A stretch of 64,000 nt of DNA from Lumnitzera littorea (Eukaryota; Streptophyta; Magnoliopsida; Myrtales; Combretaceae). The position numbers and the translations under genes were made by a program. Under the pieces are notes generated by a model. That model was given only the letters and a program-made list of their open reading frames with translations. It made no database searches and was not told where the DNA came from. Shown here one piece after another: positions 11,264 to 22,513 of this stretch (position 1 is its first letter; each line of letters opens with the position of its first letter). The DNA is taken from contig JAMXBB010000004.1 of the NCBI GenBank assembly GCA_024138015.1, forward strand, positions 74,522,809 to 74,586,808, read 5' to 3'.

Positions 11264-11844
11264 ATGACCATTTAAAAGAGAAGGTAAAGAAGAAAAAAGA
11301 TTATTTAGATGATGATTGGAAGTTACTTAATCTAAATGAAGTTACTATGAACATCTTGCATTGTGCCATAATTGAAAATGACATAAATAAGGTATGTACA
11401 TATAAAAGTGCTAAAGGAATATAGGATGAACTACAATGTATACATAAAGAAACAAGTAGAGTATGGTTGACAAGCTAGGTTGACTTGAAATTAAAAATTC
11501 AATTCCAAAATCTAGCTTAGATGATTCAAGAAACACAATAGCAAAATTTGTAGGTGGAGAGAAAAACTTAAACAAAATCCTTGGATCATAAAGGCAAGGG
11601 TTAGATAAAACCAGAATGGATTGTATTAAAGAAATTGTGTATAAGGCATTCAAAAGTTATTTTATTAAGGCATCAAATAAAACTTACAATTATTATGGAA
11701 GATATAGTTATACTTATATAATACGTCACAATCTCTCCTTAAATAACAAAGGCAAAATGGTTTAGGTCCTTAAGAGACAAGCTTACATTACAACAACTAG
11801 CCCTAAAGGACCTAAACTAGAATGGGTATCAAAGAAATAACCAT

Positions 11845-14800
11845 TTGTTTTGTAGAGTCCTTCATGGAAAAACAATAAATAGATCTTGGATAGTGGTTGT
11901 TGAAGACACATGATGGAAGATGTATCTAAGTTCACACCTATAGACTTAAAGGATGGAGGAAATGTGACCTTCGAAGATAACTAGAATGCTTATGTAATTG
12001 GAGAAGGTAACATTTGCATTAACAATGATCTTAATATCAAGCATGTATTACTTATTGAACTTGAAGCATAATTTACTTGTCGTTAGCCAATTATGTGATA
12101 TAGGATACAAGTAATCATTTATGTGTCAAAGTGTTCTATTGAAAACATTAATAATGACCAAATCTGTTTTGAGGTGTATAGACAAGGAAACATTTACAAA
12201 ATTGACTTCAATATATTTTTATATTCTCTTGAAACTTGTCTATTCACTCAAGACAATGATAGTTAGTTGTGGTATACAAAGTTAGGATATGCTAGTACAG
12301 ATATCTTATCAAAATAGCTAAAAGGAATCTTGTTAAAGGATTACCTAAAATTAGTTTTGATAAAGATAGAATATGTCAAACATGTTAATACGACAAACAA
12401 ATAAAGTCATCATTCAAATCAAAAGATGCTATCTCAACTTCTAAGCTACTTTAACTATTACACATGGATTTATTTGGTCCAACCCATACCTTAAATTTGG
12501 GAGAGAAAAGATATACATTGGTCTTAATTGATGATTTCACTAAATACACTTGAACCTTCTTCCTTGTAAACAAATGTGAAACTTATCATGTATTCTTGAA
12601 TTATAACAAGAAGGTCTAAAATGAATAAGGTTTTTTTATTGTCTCTATAAAAAGCAATCATGGGGTAGAATTTAAAAATCATGATATGGAAGATTTTTAT
12701 AATAAAAATGGAATAAAACATACCTTTTTAGCACCTAGAACTCTGCAACAAAATGGAGTCACCAAAGGAAAAATAGGACTCTTATAGAAATGGCTAGGAC
12801 TATACTTTAGGACAATAATCTACTTAAATATTTTTAGGCTGAAGTCGTCGATATTGCTTACTATATATGAAATCAAGTTTTTATAAGGCCTATTTTTAAG
12901 AAAACCTCCTATGAGATTTGGAGAAACAAAAGACCTAACATATTATATTTTCATCCTTTTGGTATAAAGTATTACATTTTTAATAATGGAAAAGAACAAC
13001 TTGGAAAATTTGATTCAAAATCCGATGAAACCATCTTTTTTGTTATTCTCTTGCTAGTAAGGCTTATAAAGTGTATAACAAAAGAACTCTTGTTTTGGAA
13101 GAGTCAATTCTTGTTACATTTAATGATACATATGCATACAGAGAGTCTAGTGATAAAATAGAGAATATTGGTGCTCAATTAGATTGTCTTGGTCTTAACA
13201 AGGATCAATTTATTTCAAATGAGAAAGAATCCTCTAAGTAAGATGGAATTATTGACAATTCTAACATAGACTTACCTAAAGAATGGAAATTCATAAACAT
13301 CACCCCAAGGTTCTAATAATAGGAGAACCATCTAATAGGGTGCAAAATAGAGGCTCTCTTAAAAATCTAAGTAATATAGTGCTCCTATCTCAACTTAAAC
13401 CAAAAATGTAGATGAAGCTTTAAAGGATGAATTTTGGATTCAAGCTAAGCAAGAAGAGCTAAATCAATTCACTAGAAATGAGATTTGAGACTTAGTACCT
13501 AAACCAGATGATAGACCAACAATTGGAACCAAATGGGTGTTTTGAAATAAGTTAGATGAAACAAGAATAGTGACAAGAAACAAGGCATGCCTAGTTGCTA
13601 AAGTTACAACCAAGAAGAGGAAATTGATTTCAATGAGACTTTTACTATGATTGCTAGATTAAAGGCCATTAGGATGCTTTTAGCATTTACCACATATAAA
13701 AACTTTAAAATATATCAAATGAATGTTAAAAGTACCTCCTTAAATGGTTATATCCAGGAGGAAGTATATGTAGAGCAACTACTAGGGTTTGAAGATACTG
13801 GATTCCTAAAACATGTATATAAGCTCAATAAGGCCTTGTATAGACTTAAACAAGCTCCTAGAGCATGGTATGAAAGGTTAAGTAGCTTCTTGATAAAGAA
13901 TGGCTTTACTAGAGGGAAGCTTGAAACGACATTGGTCATTAAGCAACACAGTACTCATATGTTTATTGTTCAAATATATGTAAATGATATTGTGTTTAGT
14001 GCTACTCACATTAATGAGTTTGTCTAATATATGAAAAATGAGTTTGAAACAAGTATGATAGGAGAACTTAACTATTTCCTAGGTCTTCATTTTAAACAAA
14101 CCGAAAATGGAACCTTTATTAACCAAGCCAAATACACTAAGGAGCTCTTAAAAAAGTTCGAAATAGAAAATTATAAAAAGAGGCCTACTCCAATAAGCAT
14201 TGCTTTAAAACTCGATAAAGATAAAAGTGGAAAGAACATTTGTGAAAAAATGTATAGGGTTATGAGAGGAAGTCTTCTATATCTAACTGTATCTAGGCCT
14301 CGACATTATATTTGCTACGTATCTATATACACAATTTCAATCTTACCCTAAAGAATCATACTTAAATGCAATTAAATGTATCTTCAAGTACCTTGTAAGC
14401 ACCATTGAAATTGGCTTGTGGTATCCCAAGTTCACCTCATTTGATCTTGTTGGATACTTTGATGCCGACTTCATTAGTTAAAAAATTGATCAAAAAAGCA
14501 TAAGCAATACATGTCACATTCTTGGTAACTTTCTAATTTTATGGTATTCAAAGAAACAAAATTCAATAGCACTCTCAATCACTGAGGTCGAATATGTGGT
14601 GATTAGCAATTATTGTCCCCAAGCTCTATTGATGAAACAAACATTACATGACTATGGTCTAAAGTTGTCCTAATAAGATATGACAATACAAGTGCTATAA
14701 ATCTAATAAAGAATCCAATTCAACACTCAAGGACTAAGCATATATAAATTAGGCATCACTTTATCCATGATCATATACAAAACAATGATGCATGTTTAGA

Positions 14801-14905
14801 ATTTGTTGATACTAGCAATCAAATAGTTGATATCTTCACAAAACTCTTGAGTGAGAGAAAATTTTGCCCTTTAAGAAGAGAACTAAGAATGACCATGTGA
14901 GATGA
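11845..14905 (+). pseudogene. Pol of Sirevirus B: protease, integrase, RT, RNase H
   Basis: Protease at about 11880-12010 keeps ILDSGC (active D-S-G) and the LKDGGNVTF motif. GAG-pre-integrase and integrase cover about 12230-12960 (LWYTKLGYAS, HMDLFGPTHT, LVLIDDFTKYT, APRTLQQNGV). Reverse transcriptase runs from about 13400 to 14340: intact pieces 13647-14027 and 14031-14351 contain MNVKSTSLNGYIQEEVYV, LKQAPRAWYERL, and YVNDIVF at 13977-13994, where the catalytic YVDD has become YVND. RNase H to about 14860 ends with IRHHFIHDHI and VDIFTKLLSE. There are many stops and frameshifts. Order integrase then RT defines Copia. Catalytically dead on two counts: the broken frame and the D-to-N change. 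Confidence 0.88.
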
Positions 14906-15769
14906 GTGTTAGATATATAAGAACCAAGATAGTGTCTTTAATAAAAAATAATATAATAAGTGGCTTGACTAGCAAAAACCATACTATGAGGCCTAAGAAA
15001 CATGATCATATAGATTTCATATATTAAATATGACATTTAGGATGTTTTGGGTACATTTGAAGTTATTCATATGTATCTAAGTTCATATATGCACATCTTC
15101 ATCATGTATCAGTTTGCATGCCCAAAACTAGCCTTCGTATGTTTAATTTCATCATTGAAACATAGTTAAGTGGTTATTCTTGTCAAATATTGATTTTATG
15201 CAATTTTGACCTATCCAGACCTTGTTTAGGCTCTCCATGCTATAAGATAGGTTTGTTGCTCATTATGTAAATTTGAATACTACTTGAGTTGGTGATGCCA
15301 TTGTCATGTCTATATGAACTATCAATAGTGGATTGATATGGAAACTTAAGTTATTTTTTGATTTGGTGCACTTACTTAATTTTTAGTTATTCTTACCTTC
15401 TATACTTAAACTCTTGGAACTCAAATAGTGTTTTTACAATTTGTAGAGCCGTAAGCTATAATTTATTCCTACCATACTTAAACATGTATTTGAAGTTTGT
15501 TTGAAGTGTTTGTGTGCAAAAATTCAGTGCCTATGCCCATAACCAACTCATACATGCACACTTTCACTTAATCATATACTTCATAGCTTTTAGGAGTTGA
15601 TTTGACTAAATCGTAGGAATCTCATTCAAACTTAGATTTTCTAAGCTTTAACGAACTTAAATTAACTTGTTTGAAGTGTTGGAATACTCATTAAATCAAC
15701 CAAAATACCGTAAAGTTGGCAACTTAGATAAATGAAGAGGACTCAACTAAGATTCTGTAGAATTGTAGA

Positions 15770-15975
15770 ATACTAGCATGATAGTAAACATGACCACCGG
15801 TATGCCAATATACTCCCTTAAACAAGAAGTTGAAATTGGTTCTATTCCTTGAATTGGCATGTGGTACCCTTCATTACCATCATGCCAGTATACTATTTTA
15901 AATAGCAACTTAGATTCGATTTTGTTTCGATTACCAGCATGTTGACATCCCCCATTGCCATTATGTCGGTGTACC
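15770..15975 (+). repeat. Cluster of CATG-centred palindromes upstream of the env-like frame
   Basis: Six imperfect copies of a TACCRGCATGMYGGTA-type motif, at about 15776, 15796, 15853, 15877, 15930 and 15957, for example TACTAGCATGATAGTA and TACCATCATGCCAGTA. The same motif recurs five times in each LTR of this element. Maize Sireviruses are known to carry a different palindromic repeat in their LTRs; this looks like the equivalent here, also present inside the element. Confidence 0.6.
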
Positions 15976-16358
15976 GAATTTCACACATCTTTAAGGGATG
16001 CCTTGCGACTTTCTCTCTCCTCATTCTCTTTCCAAAAACCCTTTTTCTCTTCCTCAAAAACCATAACTTCTCTCTCTCTCTATGTTTAATCTACCCTCTT
16101 CCAACTATCAAAATCTTATTTTTTCTTCCTAAATCATCTCCCTACTCCCTTAATCACTTATACTTCACATTACCTTGTCTCCTCTCCCCTTCTTCTTCCT
16201 CATGTAACTCTCTCTCTACAAACACTCATACCCTGTCACACCTCTACTATTGTTCTCATGCCTCTACCATCAACTCGGCTTCCATCACCTATACTCTCTA
16301 CTTCCTTACCCATCCTATCCTCTTCCATCTTGCTCATCTTCACCTACTTCCAACCACT

Positions 16359-17560
16359 ATGGCACCGTAAACCACTCGTACTTTAGCACCCCTAGCATAT
16401 GACCACCACCTCTTTCCCTTACCATAACATGCTCAACAATTTGAAAAGTTTGTAAACTTAGAAGTCAACACCAGCATCTTCTATTCCTAGGAAGTGCTCA
16501 ACGAATTTCACATTACGGCCATTCCTAGAGTCATCTCCAACCATGTCCTCAACATCCTTCTACTTCCAAATGAGGTACATGATGATGTCATCAAATACTT
16601 CTATTGCAATATATCTGACTCTTCAGACAATCAAGGTAGGCTTAAGTTAAAAATGAATCCTAATGATGAACTATGTCGTATCGTCATGTATACTTATGTT
16701 TATGGCACCCTAATTACCATTATTCCTGAAGATATTTGTGGTCTTATTGGGGCTTCAATTAAGGGAAGCAAAGTCAATGTCAATTTCTATGGTGTTAAGT
16801 TCTATGAATGGGTCTTTTAATATAAGGGCATTGGAGGAAACTAGGGGAAGGCAAAGAATTTAGCCGCTATTGGACTTAACCTTAGTACTAAGATCTTACG
16901 GTGCATTGTGATCCTTAACTATTGTCCTCATCGAGGCCAATAGGCAAATGTTACATATCAAGACTTATGGATTCTATATTGTCTCTTCATGAAAAAACAA
17001 ATTGATTTTTCTAGCATTATGATTAATGTTTTAAGCATGTCACCAATAACTCCTCTCAAGCTTTCCTAAAATTTAGGTAGATGGTTACACAATTACTGAT
17101 CTATAAGGGTATTCGGTTCCCTACACCTCCATAGGTCACTCACATCAAGTATCTTCAACTAGTTGACATCTATCAAGGAGGTTTAGAAAAAAACTAGCAA
17201 TAATCGGGTTAGAAAGAAAACCCTTCCTCCACTTGATCTTGGCTTTGAGCGTGACTTACCTAACCCGATTTGATCTTTTGATGATTCAGGAAGTCATAGT
17301 GGTCATACTCCCTCAAGTATGGCTCCTAGTTATGCTGTTACTCCTCCTAAAGGCTCTTTTTACTAGCCTCCTCCTAATCTTAGATTTTCTACTTTTGATC
17401 CAACTACTCCCATAGCCTCTCAATAGAGTGGACATTCATGGTCACATCCACAACAGGTTTCAATGGCTATATAATCATTTCCAACTAGATTATCATTGCC
17501 CATCTTGCCTCTTTCCTCCTCCTACTCAGAATGATGATCCACTTGCTATTTAGATTGTCA
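16359..17560 (+). pseudogene. Broken env-like frame of Sirevirus B
   Basis: Begins near ATG 16359 (MAP, then a stop). The best preserved part is 16494-16820, with LPNEVHDDVIKYFYC and GLIGASIKGSKVNVNFYGV. After several stops come LTPPLDLGFERDLPNP-like and Ser/Pro/Thr-rich sequence to about 17560. It sits between RNase H and the polypurine tracts, as in other Sireviruses, and shares with the 295-2211 frame the globular core plus Pro/Ser/Thr tail layout. A Leu/Ser-rich frame just upstream (15939-16370) is pyrimidine-driven and probably leader sequence. Function unknown. Confidence 0.5.
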
Positions 17561-17922
17561 ACTCCAACTTATTTCTTCCTTTTTTATGCTTTGTTTATTG
17601 ACTTAGGTTTTGGCCTCCTTATGTTTCCACTATCTTATATTTATTGAACTTTGGTCCTTGATGGAATTTGTTGATGCATGCTTAGCTTTTTGTAGTAGGC
17701 ATACATGATTCTTACTTACTTTTATTGCTCTTAGATGTTATTGCTTGTTGTTTTGTTGTTAGAATGCTCCTTTCAAGCCTTGTAGCTTCTTTGTTCTTCT
17801 TATTACAAAGGGCATATTCTAAAGCTCAAGCCTGTACTTTGCTAAAATTTTGACTTGAATCCTATTCACTCTTCACCACCTAGATCCTCCTCTTTTCTTT
17901 TCTTTTTTTCTTTTTTTAAGGC

Positions 17923-17935
17923 CAAAGGGGAGAAG
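17923..17935 (+). other. Upstream polypurine tract of Sirevirus B
   Basis: CAAAGGGGAGAAG follows a long T/C-rich stretch 310 bp before the LTR, matching the repeated-tract habit of Sireviruses. Confidence 0.6.
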
Positions 17936-18228
17936 ATATTCAAGTCATTAGAGAGTCAAAAAGTATATTTTATTTATTTAGTTGATTTGATAATAGTTGA
18001 CTTATCTTGGTATATTAGACTTATCTTATGACTTGGCATATCTTAAGTCCTTGTAAAATTTGATATATCTAATATGTGAATTTATCATGAAAAGAATTTT
18101 TTTTGCTCTAACATGTCAATACTCTTTTTTTGCAAGCATTCGCTTAATTTTACTTAAATGTCAAATATCTTGAAATCGAGTGCTAAATTGAGAGGGAGTT
18201 CTTAAGTATATAAGAATTTTATCCTCAT

Positions 18229-18243
18229 CAAAATGGGAGAGAT
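18229..18243 (+). other. LTR-proximal polypurine tract of Sirevirus B
   Basis: CAAAATGGGAGAGAT directly precedes the TATTGAACC start of the 3' LTR. Confidence 0.65.
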
Positions 18244-19295
18244 TATTGAACCACATATTCACTAATTGATTTTGTTGAGAACAAAACAAAAGTGGAACCA
18301 AAGATTTACTAATTGATTTTGATGAGAACAAAACAAAAATAGATAATCAAACTAATTATTATTTGATTATACTAAGTTAATTGAATGAAAACAATTAATT
18401 TGCCCAATGATTAAATACATCAATTAACTCAATAAGATATTTGGTTTTTAAATGATGATCAAATGATCTTAAAGTTGGATTGCAACATATAGTTATACTC
18501 TTTCTGTCAAAGATGATTTTAGGAGGATTTTTGCTTACCAGCATGATGGTAAGAGGAAGTACCGGCAAGACAATATAAAGCCTTGGATAGTGAAAAGAAA
18601 AGTGTTTTAACCCTAGTGTATCGACATGATGGTGGACTTATTGATGTTCTTTCCAATGGTACTTTTGCTTACTGTCATGACTGTAAGAGGATGGTATAGT
18701 CATGCTGATAAACTTGTTTAAAGTAACAGTTCGAGCATTTAATACACGATAACGGAAAGAATTGAATGAGTTATTATAAATACTCAATAACCCGACCAAA
18801 GATGATTAAAAATTGATAATCTACTATAATCAAAAGACATTCTCTTATATTCTTTAGCCTTATTACTTATTATTTGTCTTTTGTGCTCTTTATTTGTAAT
18901 AAAAAAAGTGAGAATTAGTGTGTAGTGCTCGAGAGTTCCTATATTTGCAATCTTGAGAGAGAAATGCACTATACTTGAGATTATTGTGAGTGATGGTAAT
19001 TATATAAGCTTGTGTAGCTCTTTAAGTATTGTATTGAGAGATTAACAAAGCAGTATGAAGTCCTCAATTGGAGGCATTTGTGAGTCTATAGAGACTAGGG
19101 GCAGTCTGAACTTTACATTATATCCAGGGTTGATCTTGTTTATCTCTATCTTCTTTTAATTTCTATATTTATTGTTAGTTTATCATTGCCTTGATCCTTC
19201 TTGTTGTTGTATTTAATATATAATTTTGAAAAGAATTGCAATTTGTTTTAAAAACATAATTCATCCTCCTCTTGAGCTTAAACTAGTGTTATTCA
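18244..19295 (+). repeat. 3' LTR of Sirevirus B (1052 bp)
   Basis: Aligns with 8897-9839 along its length and keeps an 82-bp segment (18747-18828) that the 5' copy has lost, including the TATA box at 18775. It has five CATG-centred palindromic motifs at 18533-18710. Many scattered differences between the two copies indicate an old insertion; I did not compute a divergence. Confidence 0.85.
18775..18783 (+). promoter_or_regulatory. TATA box, only in the 3' LTR of Sirevirus B
   Basis: TATAAATAC followed by TCAATAACCCGACC. The matching position in the 5' LTR is deleted, so transcription of the element from its own 5' LTR core promoter is no longer possible. Confidence 0.6.
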
Positions 19296-20750
19296 AAATC
19301 ATTTCTTCATATCAAATGTAACATAAAATTGTAAGACTAAAGATGTTCTAACAATGATGTTATCGACTTTTTCTTTCTTTTTTTTTATTTTTATTTTTTT
19401 CCGTCTTTTGGAGTTGTTATCGAATGGTTGGCATGGATTGCATAGAAGGCGTGGAGAAAGACTTATGTTTTCTTTGTACTGCCGTTGACGGGTTAAATTA
19501 TTAAAACTTGATATGTGTAATATTGATAAGGATAAAATTACTCCTGAATGACCTTATACAAGCCCGAACCCCCCTCAATGTGTAGTAATAAACAAAGAAG
19601 CTGTCTTTGTAATGTTCTCTGTTTGTTTAGTCTTAACGTTACTCATGTATTTTCCATAAAAAAAAAAAAAAAAAAAACAATAACAACAACAGAAGACACA
19701 CACACATTTTAACAAAATTTCCTAGAACATCATTAAATTGAAAAAACTTTGAACCTGAAATCACCTTATTGCTGAAAAATGATAAATGGCTAGAAAAGAT
19801 ATTGTGAAAATCTGTTAAGAATTATGTGATTGATAAGAATTGGATCATTATTTGTCTTTACATTGTTTGGATAAAAAAATTTAAAAAGTATTATTAATTC
19901 ATTTTAAATTTTTAGTGAATGTTATTTATCATTTTTTCACTGTTTATCATTAGTATCCGATTAGACGCACCTACTTGCTGTGCATGCACTTATTTCAGGA
20001 TGATGTAAAAGTTAAAACACCTAATAATTTTTTATACGGGCCATTCATCATTCTGTATGCATTTGACATTTCCATGGCGACGGGAAATCTAGAGCCCAGC
20101 ATGCGACCTACCAAATAACACTGACAAGTTACGTAAGGAAATTATAGTGACGATTCAAAGATAAGGTCGATGGTCATATATTATACAAACAAATCTAATA
20201 ACAAAAATAAATATGTAGCATAGATTCAATCTGGACGTGAATATATGCGATATTGCAATTACATCTAAAAGTGATGGTTAATTTACATAATTAACACAAT
20301 TCTTTCTTTACTGTTGGATATATAAATATCTAACCAAATCTCGCTTATAAATATCTTAAATCACTTGCTAAAAATCTCTAAAAAAATTCACCTTTTTTTT
20401 AATTTTCATTACATAATAATTCATGAAATGGAAAATATATTAATTTGTTATCGAAAAATTTAAATAAACACCCGCAAGTTATTTATTAATTTTTTCCATA
20501 TCATAAATGGGTGTAGCTATCACATCCAATTTTGTGTTAATAGAATTAATACATACGTACACATCTTTTAGACCTTATGTAGAGATTCTCCTTGGACAAC
20601 ATGCTTCAAATATATAAAATGGGTGGTTGTAAAGTTTCATACAAAGGTCATTAGGAGAGTTTGGTCATCGCACGCAAACTATAATACAAAATAATTAAAG
20701 AACGCATGTTTTGAATTCCTGCTGCACCGTTCCCTTTTGCTATTACCCCA
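19296..20750. other. Intergenic flank upstream of the reductase, with a 20-A run
   Basis: No coding frame recognised. 19400-19657 reads like a 3' untranslated region and ends in 20 consecutive A at 19658-19677. The remaining 1 kb is AT-rich and may include promoter sequence of the reductase pseudogene. Confidence 0.5.
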
Positions 20751-20753
20751 AGA

Positions 20754-20761
20754 TATATAAT
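20754..20761 (+). promoter_or_regulatory. Candidate TATA box of the aldo-keto reductase
   Basis: TATATAAT lies 112 bp before the former start codon at 20873, a usual distance in plants. A second candidate TATATAAA is at 20611-20618. Choice between them is by spacing only. Confidence 0.35.
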
Positions 20762-20872
20762 TAAGGCAGTTACCTATAGACTTTCTTAGTGCAATACTGG
20801 TTAGAAGACCTTGTAATTTATTTTTCCGAAAGTTTCCCTCCGTTGCCCAAGTGATACCGTACCATTTTAGAC

Positions 20873-22479
20873 ACGTCAAAAAATTCTATTCCTGAGGTTG
20901 TGCTGAGTTCCAGCCATAAGATGCCATCGATCGGTTTTGGAACTGCTGGACAACTGCCACCTCCTGATGCCTTAACATCCATATTCGTTGATGCCAACGA
21001 GATCGGCTACCGCCATTTCGACACAGCAGCCATCTATGGCTCCGAAGAATCACTTGGGCAAGCTGTGGCCGAAGCACTTAGTCGGGCTCTAATTAAAAGT
21101 CGAGCTGAATTGTTTATCACTTCCAAGCTCTCGATGGCAGATTCTCATCATGATCTTGTTCTACCAGCTATCAATAACACACTCAAGTAATGATAGATAT
21201 ATTAATTTTAAATTTACTCTATTTTTTTTATTGATCTAGTTCATATTTATTTAGTCCTACATGTAATTAATAGGAAATTAGGGCTGGAGCACCTCGATCT
21301 TTATTTGATTCACTGGCCCTTGAGACTTACAGAGAATCCTTCACCTCCAACTTTCAACATTCCTAGAGAGGACATGCTTCCTTTTGACATTGAAGCAACA
21401 TGGAAAGCCATGGAGGAATGCTCCAAGATGAGTTTAGCCATAGATATGGGCAAAAGGCCGGTTTTAAACTGTAAACTGATTTGAAACCGACCTAGCTTAA
21501 AGAAGGTTAGGTCAAACTGCCCTTTCGAATCAATGGATCTTAAGGGCTCAAGCGATTTAAAAGAGTAAAATCATTTGAATAGGTAGGTCATGAACCCCCG
21601 AACCAATCCATTATTAAATTAGCGAGTCATGAATCGCTAAATCGACATGCTATTGAACTGGTAGTTCAGCGCAGCTTCTTCATCTTTTTAAAAAAAAAAG
21701 AGAGAAAAAGAAGGCCACTAAATTGAAAAATGTAATTAGATTATATTTAGTAGATCATTACATGTCAAAACTACTTCATTTACGATAATAAGGGATAATT
21801 CAAACTAATAATAAATGACTAATTATAAGTTAATTATGTATTAAGAATAGGTAGAAAATTTAATTTTAGTTAATGTAAGTTTTTTTTATAAAATTTGCTA
21901 AATATTATTGATTTGAATATGAGAAAAAAAATAAAATTTAAGGGAAAAAAGTAAAAAAGTTGAAATCACATTAAGTTGAAAATCAATAAAAAAATTAGAA
22001 ATTATTAATAAATTAGTACACTTAAAAAAAAGTCACATTATTAGAAATGATTAATATGTTTTTAAAAAAAATTAATAAAAAATTAAATATTAAAAAGAGA
22101 ACTGTTCAAAGATCTAACCAACCCAAAACTATCTCTAGGCTTACCACCACGCTTTTGTGATGGCCGAGCCCGTAAATCCGCAATTCCAAATCCATTCAAG
22201 GCTAGGCTAGCGCATTGCCCACCTCTATTTAGCTAAATCCATTGGTGTAAGCAATTTTGGACCCAGGGAGCTTTTAATTCTCCTGGAAAATGCCATTATC
22301 CCTCCTGCCGTGAATCAGGTCCCTATTTTTGTTTTTTTTTTAGTTTACTTCTTTTTATAATTCTTCTATTCAAACCAAATGTTGCATTGGAGAATTGAAA
22401 CATTATCTAAATCAAACAGGAGATATGTTGACTGGCCATAGTTTTTATTTAGGGAGCCAAATTGCAACGTAGTTTTTCC

Positions 22480-22513
<34 letters not shown>

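Larger units (their letters stand above)
9897..11830 (+). pseudogene. Gag of Sirevirus B, split by a solo LTR
   Basis: Starts at ATG 9897 (MTFNALGFLE) and shows the usual N-terminal motif around LTSSNYPY-NCRMFIFLKA, where the expected W has become a stop. The frame is interrupted at 10048 by the solo LTR and resumes at 11264 with NDHLKEKVKKKKDYLDDDW and LNEVTMNILHCAIIENDINK, the standard Sirevirus Gag continuation. Stops occur at several former Trp and Gln codons. A clear zinc knuckle is not visible before the protease starts. Confidence 0.75.
8897..19295 (+). mobile_element. Complete, decayed Sirevirus (Ty1/Copia), copy B
   Basis: Two LTRs (8897-9839 and 18244-19295) enclose, in order, a primer site, gag, protease, integrase, reverse transcriptase, RNase H, an env-like frame and two polypurine tracts, all on the plus strand. 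Integrase before reverse transcriptase marks it as Copia; the extra frame and repeated tracts mark it as a Sirevirus. Flanking 5-mers AAACC (8892-8896) and AAATC (19296-19300) are a target duplication with one change. Every frame is broken, so it cannot move on its own. A solo LTR of another family is inserted in gag. Confidence 0.88.

Noticed and set aside
15939..16370. 143-codon Leu/Ser-rich open frame
   Set aside because: It comes from a pyrimidine-rich leader (CTCTCTCT near 16070), has no recognisable domain and overlaps the palindrome cluster; probably non-coding.
20886..21077. Minus-strand open frame over exon 1 of the reductase
   Set aside because: Shadow of the conserved plus-strand exon; no family resemblance in its own frame. 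Same for 23148-23336 opposite exon 3.
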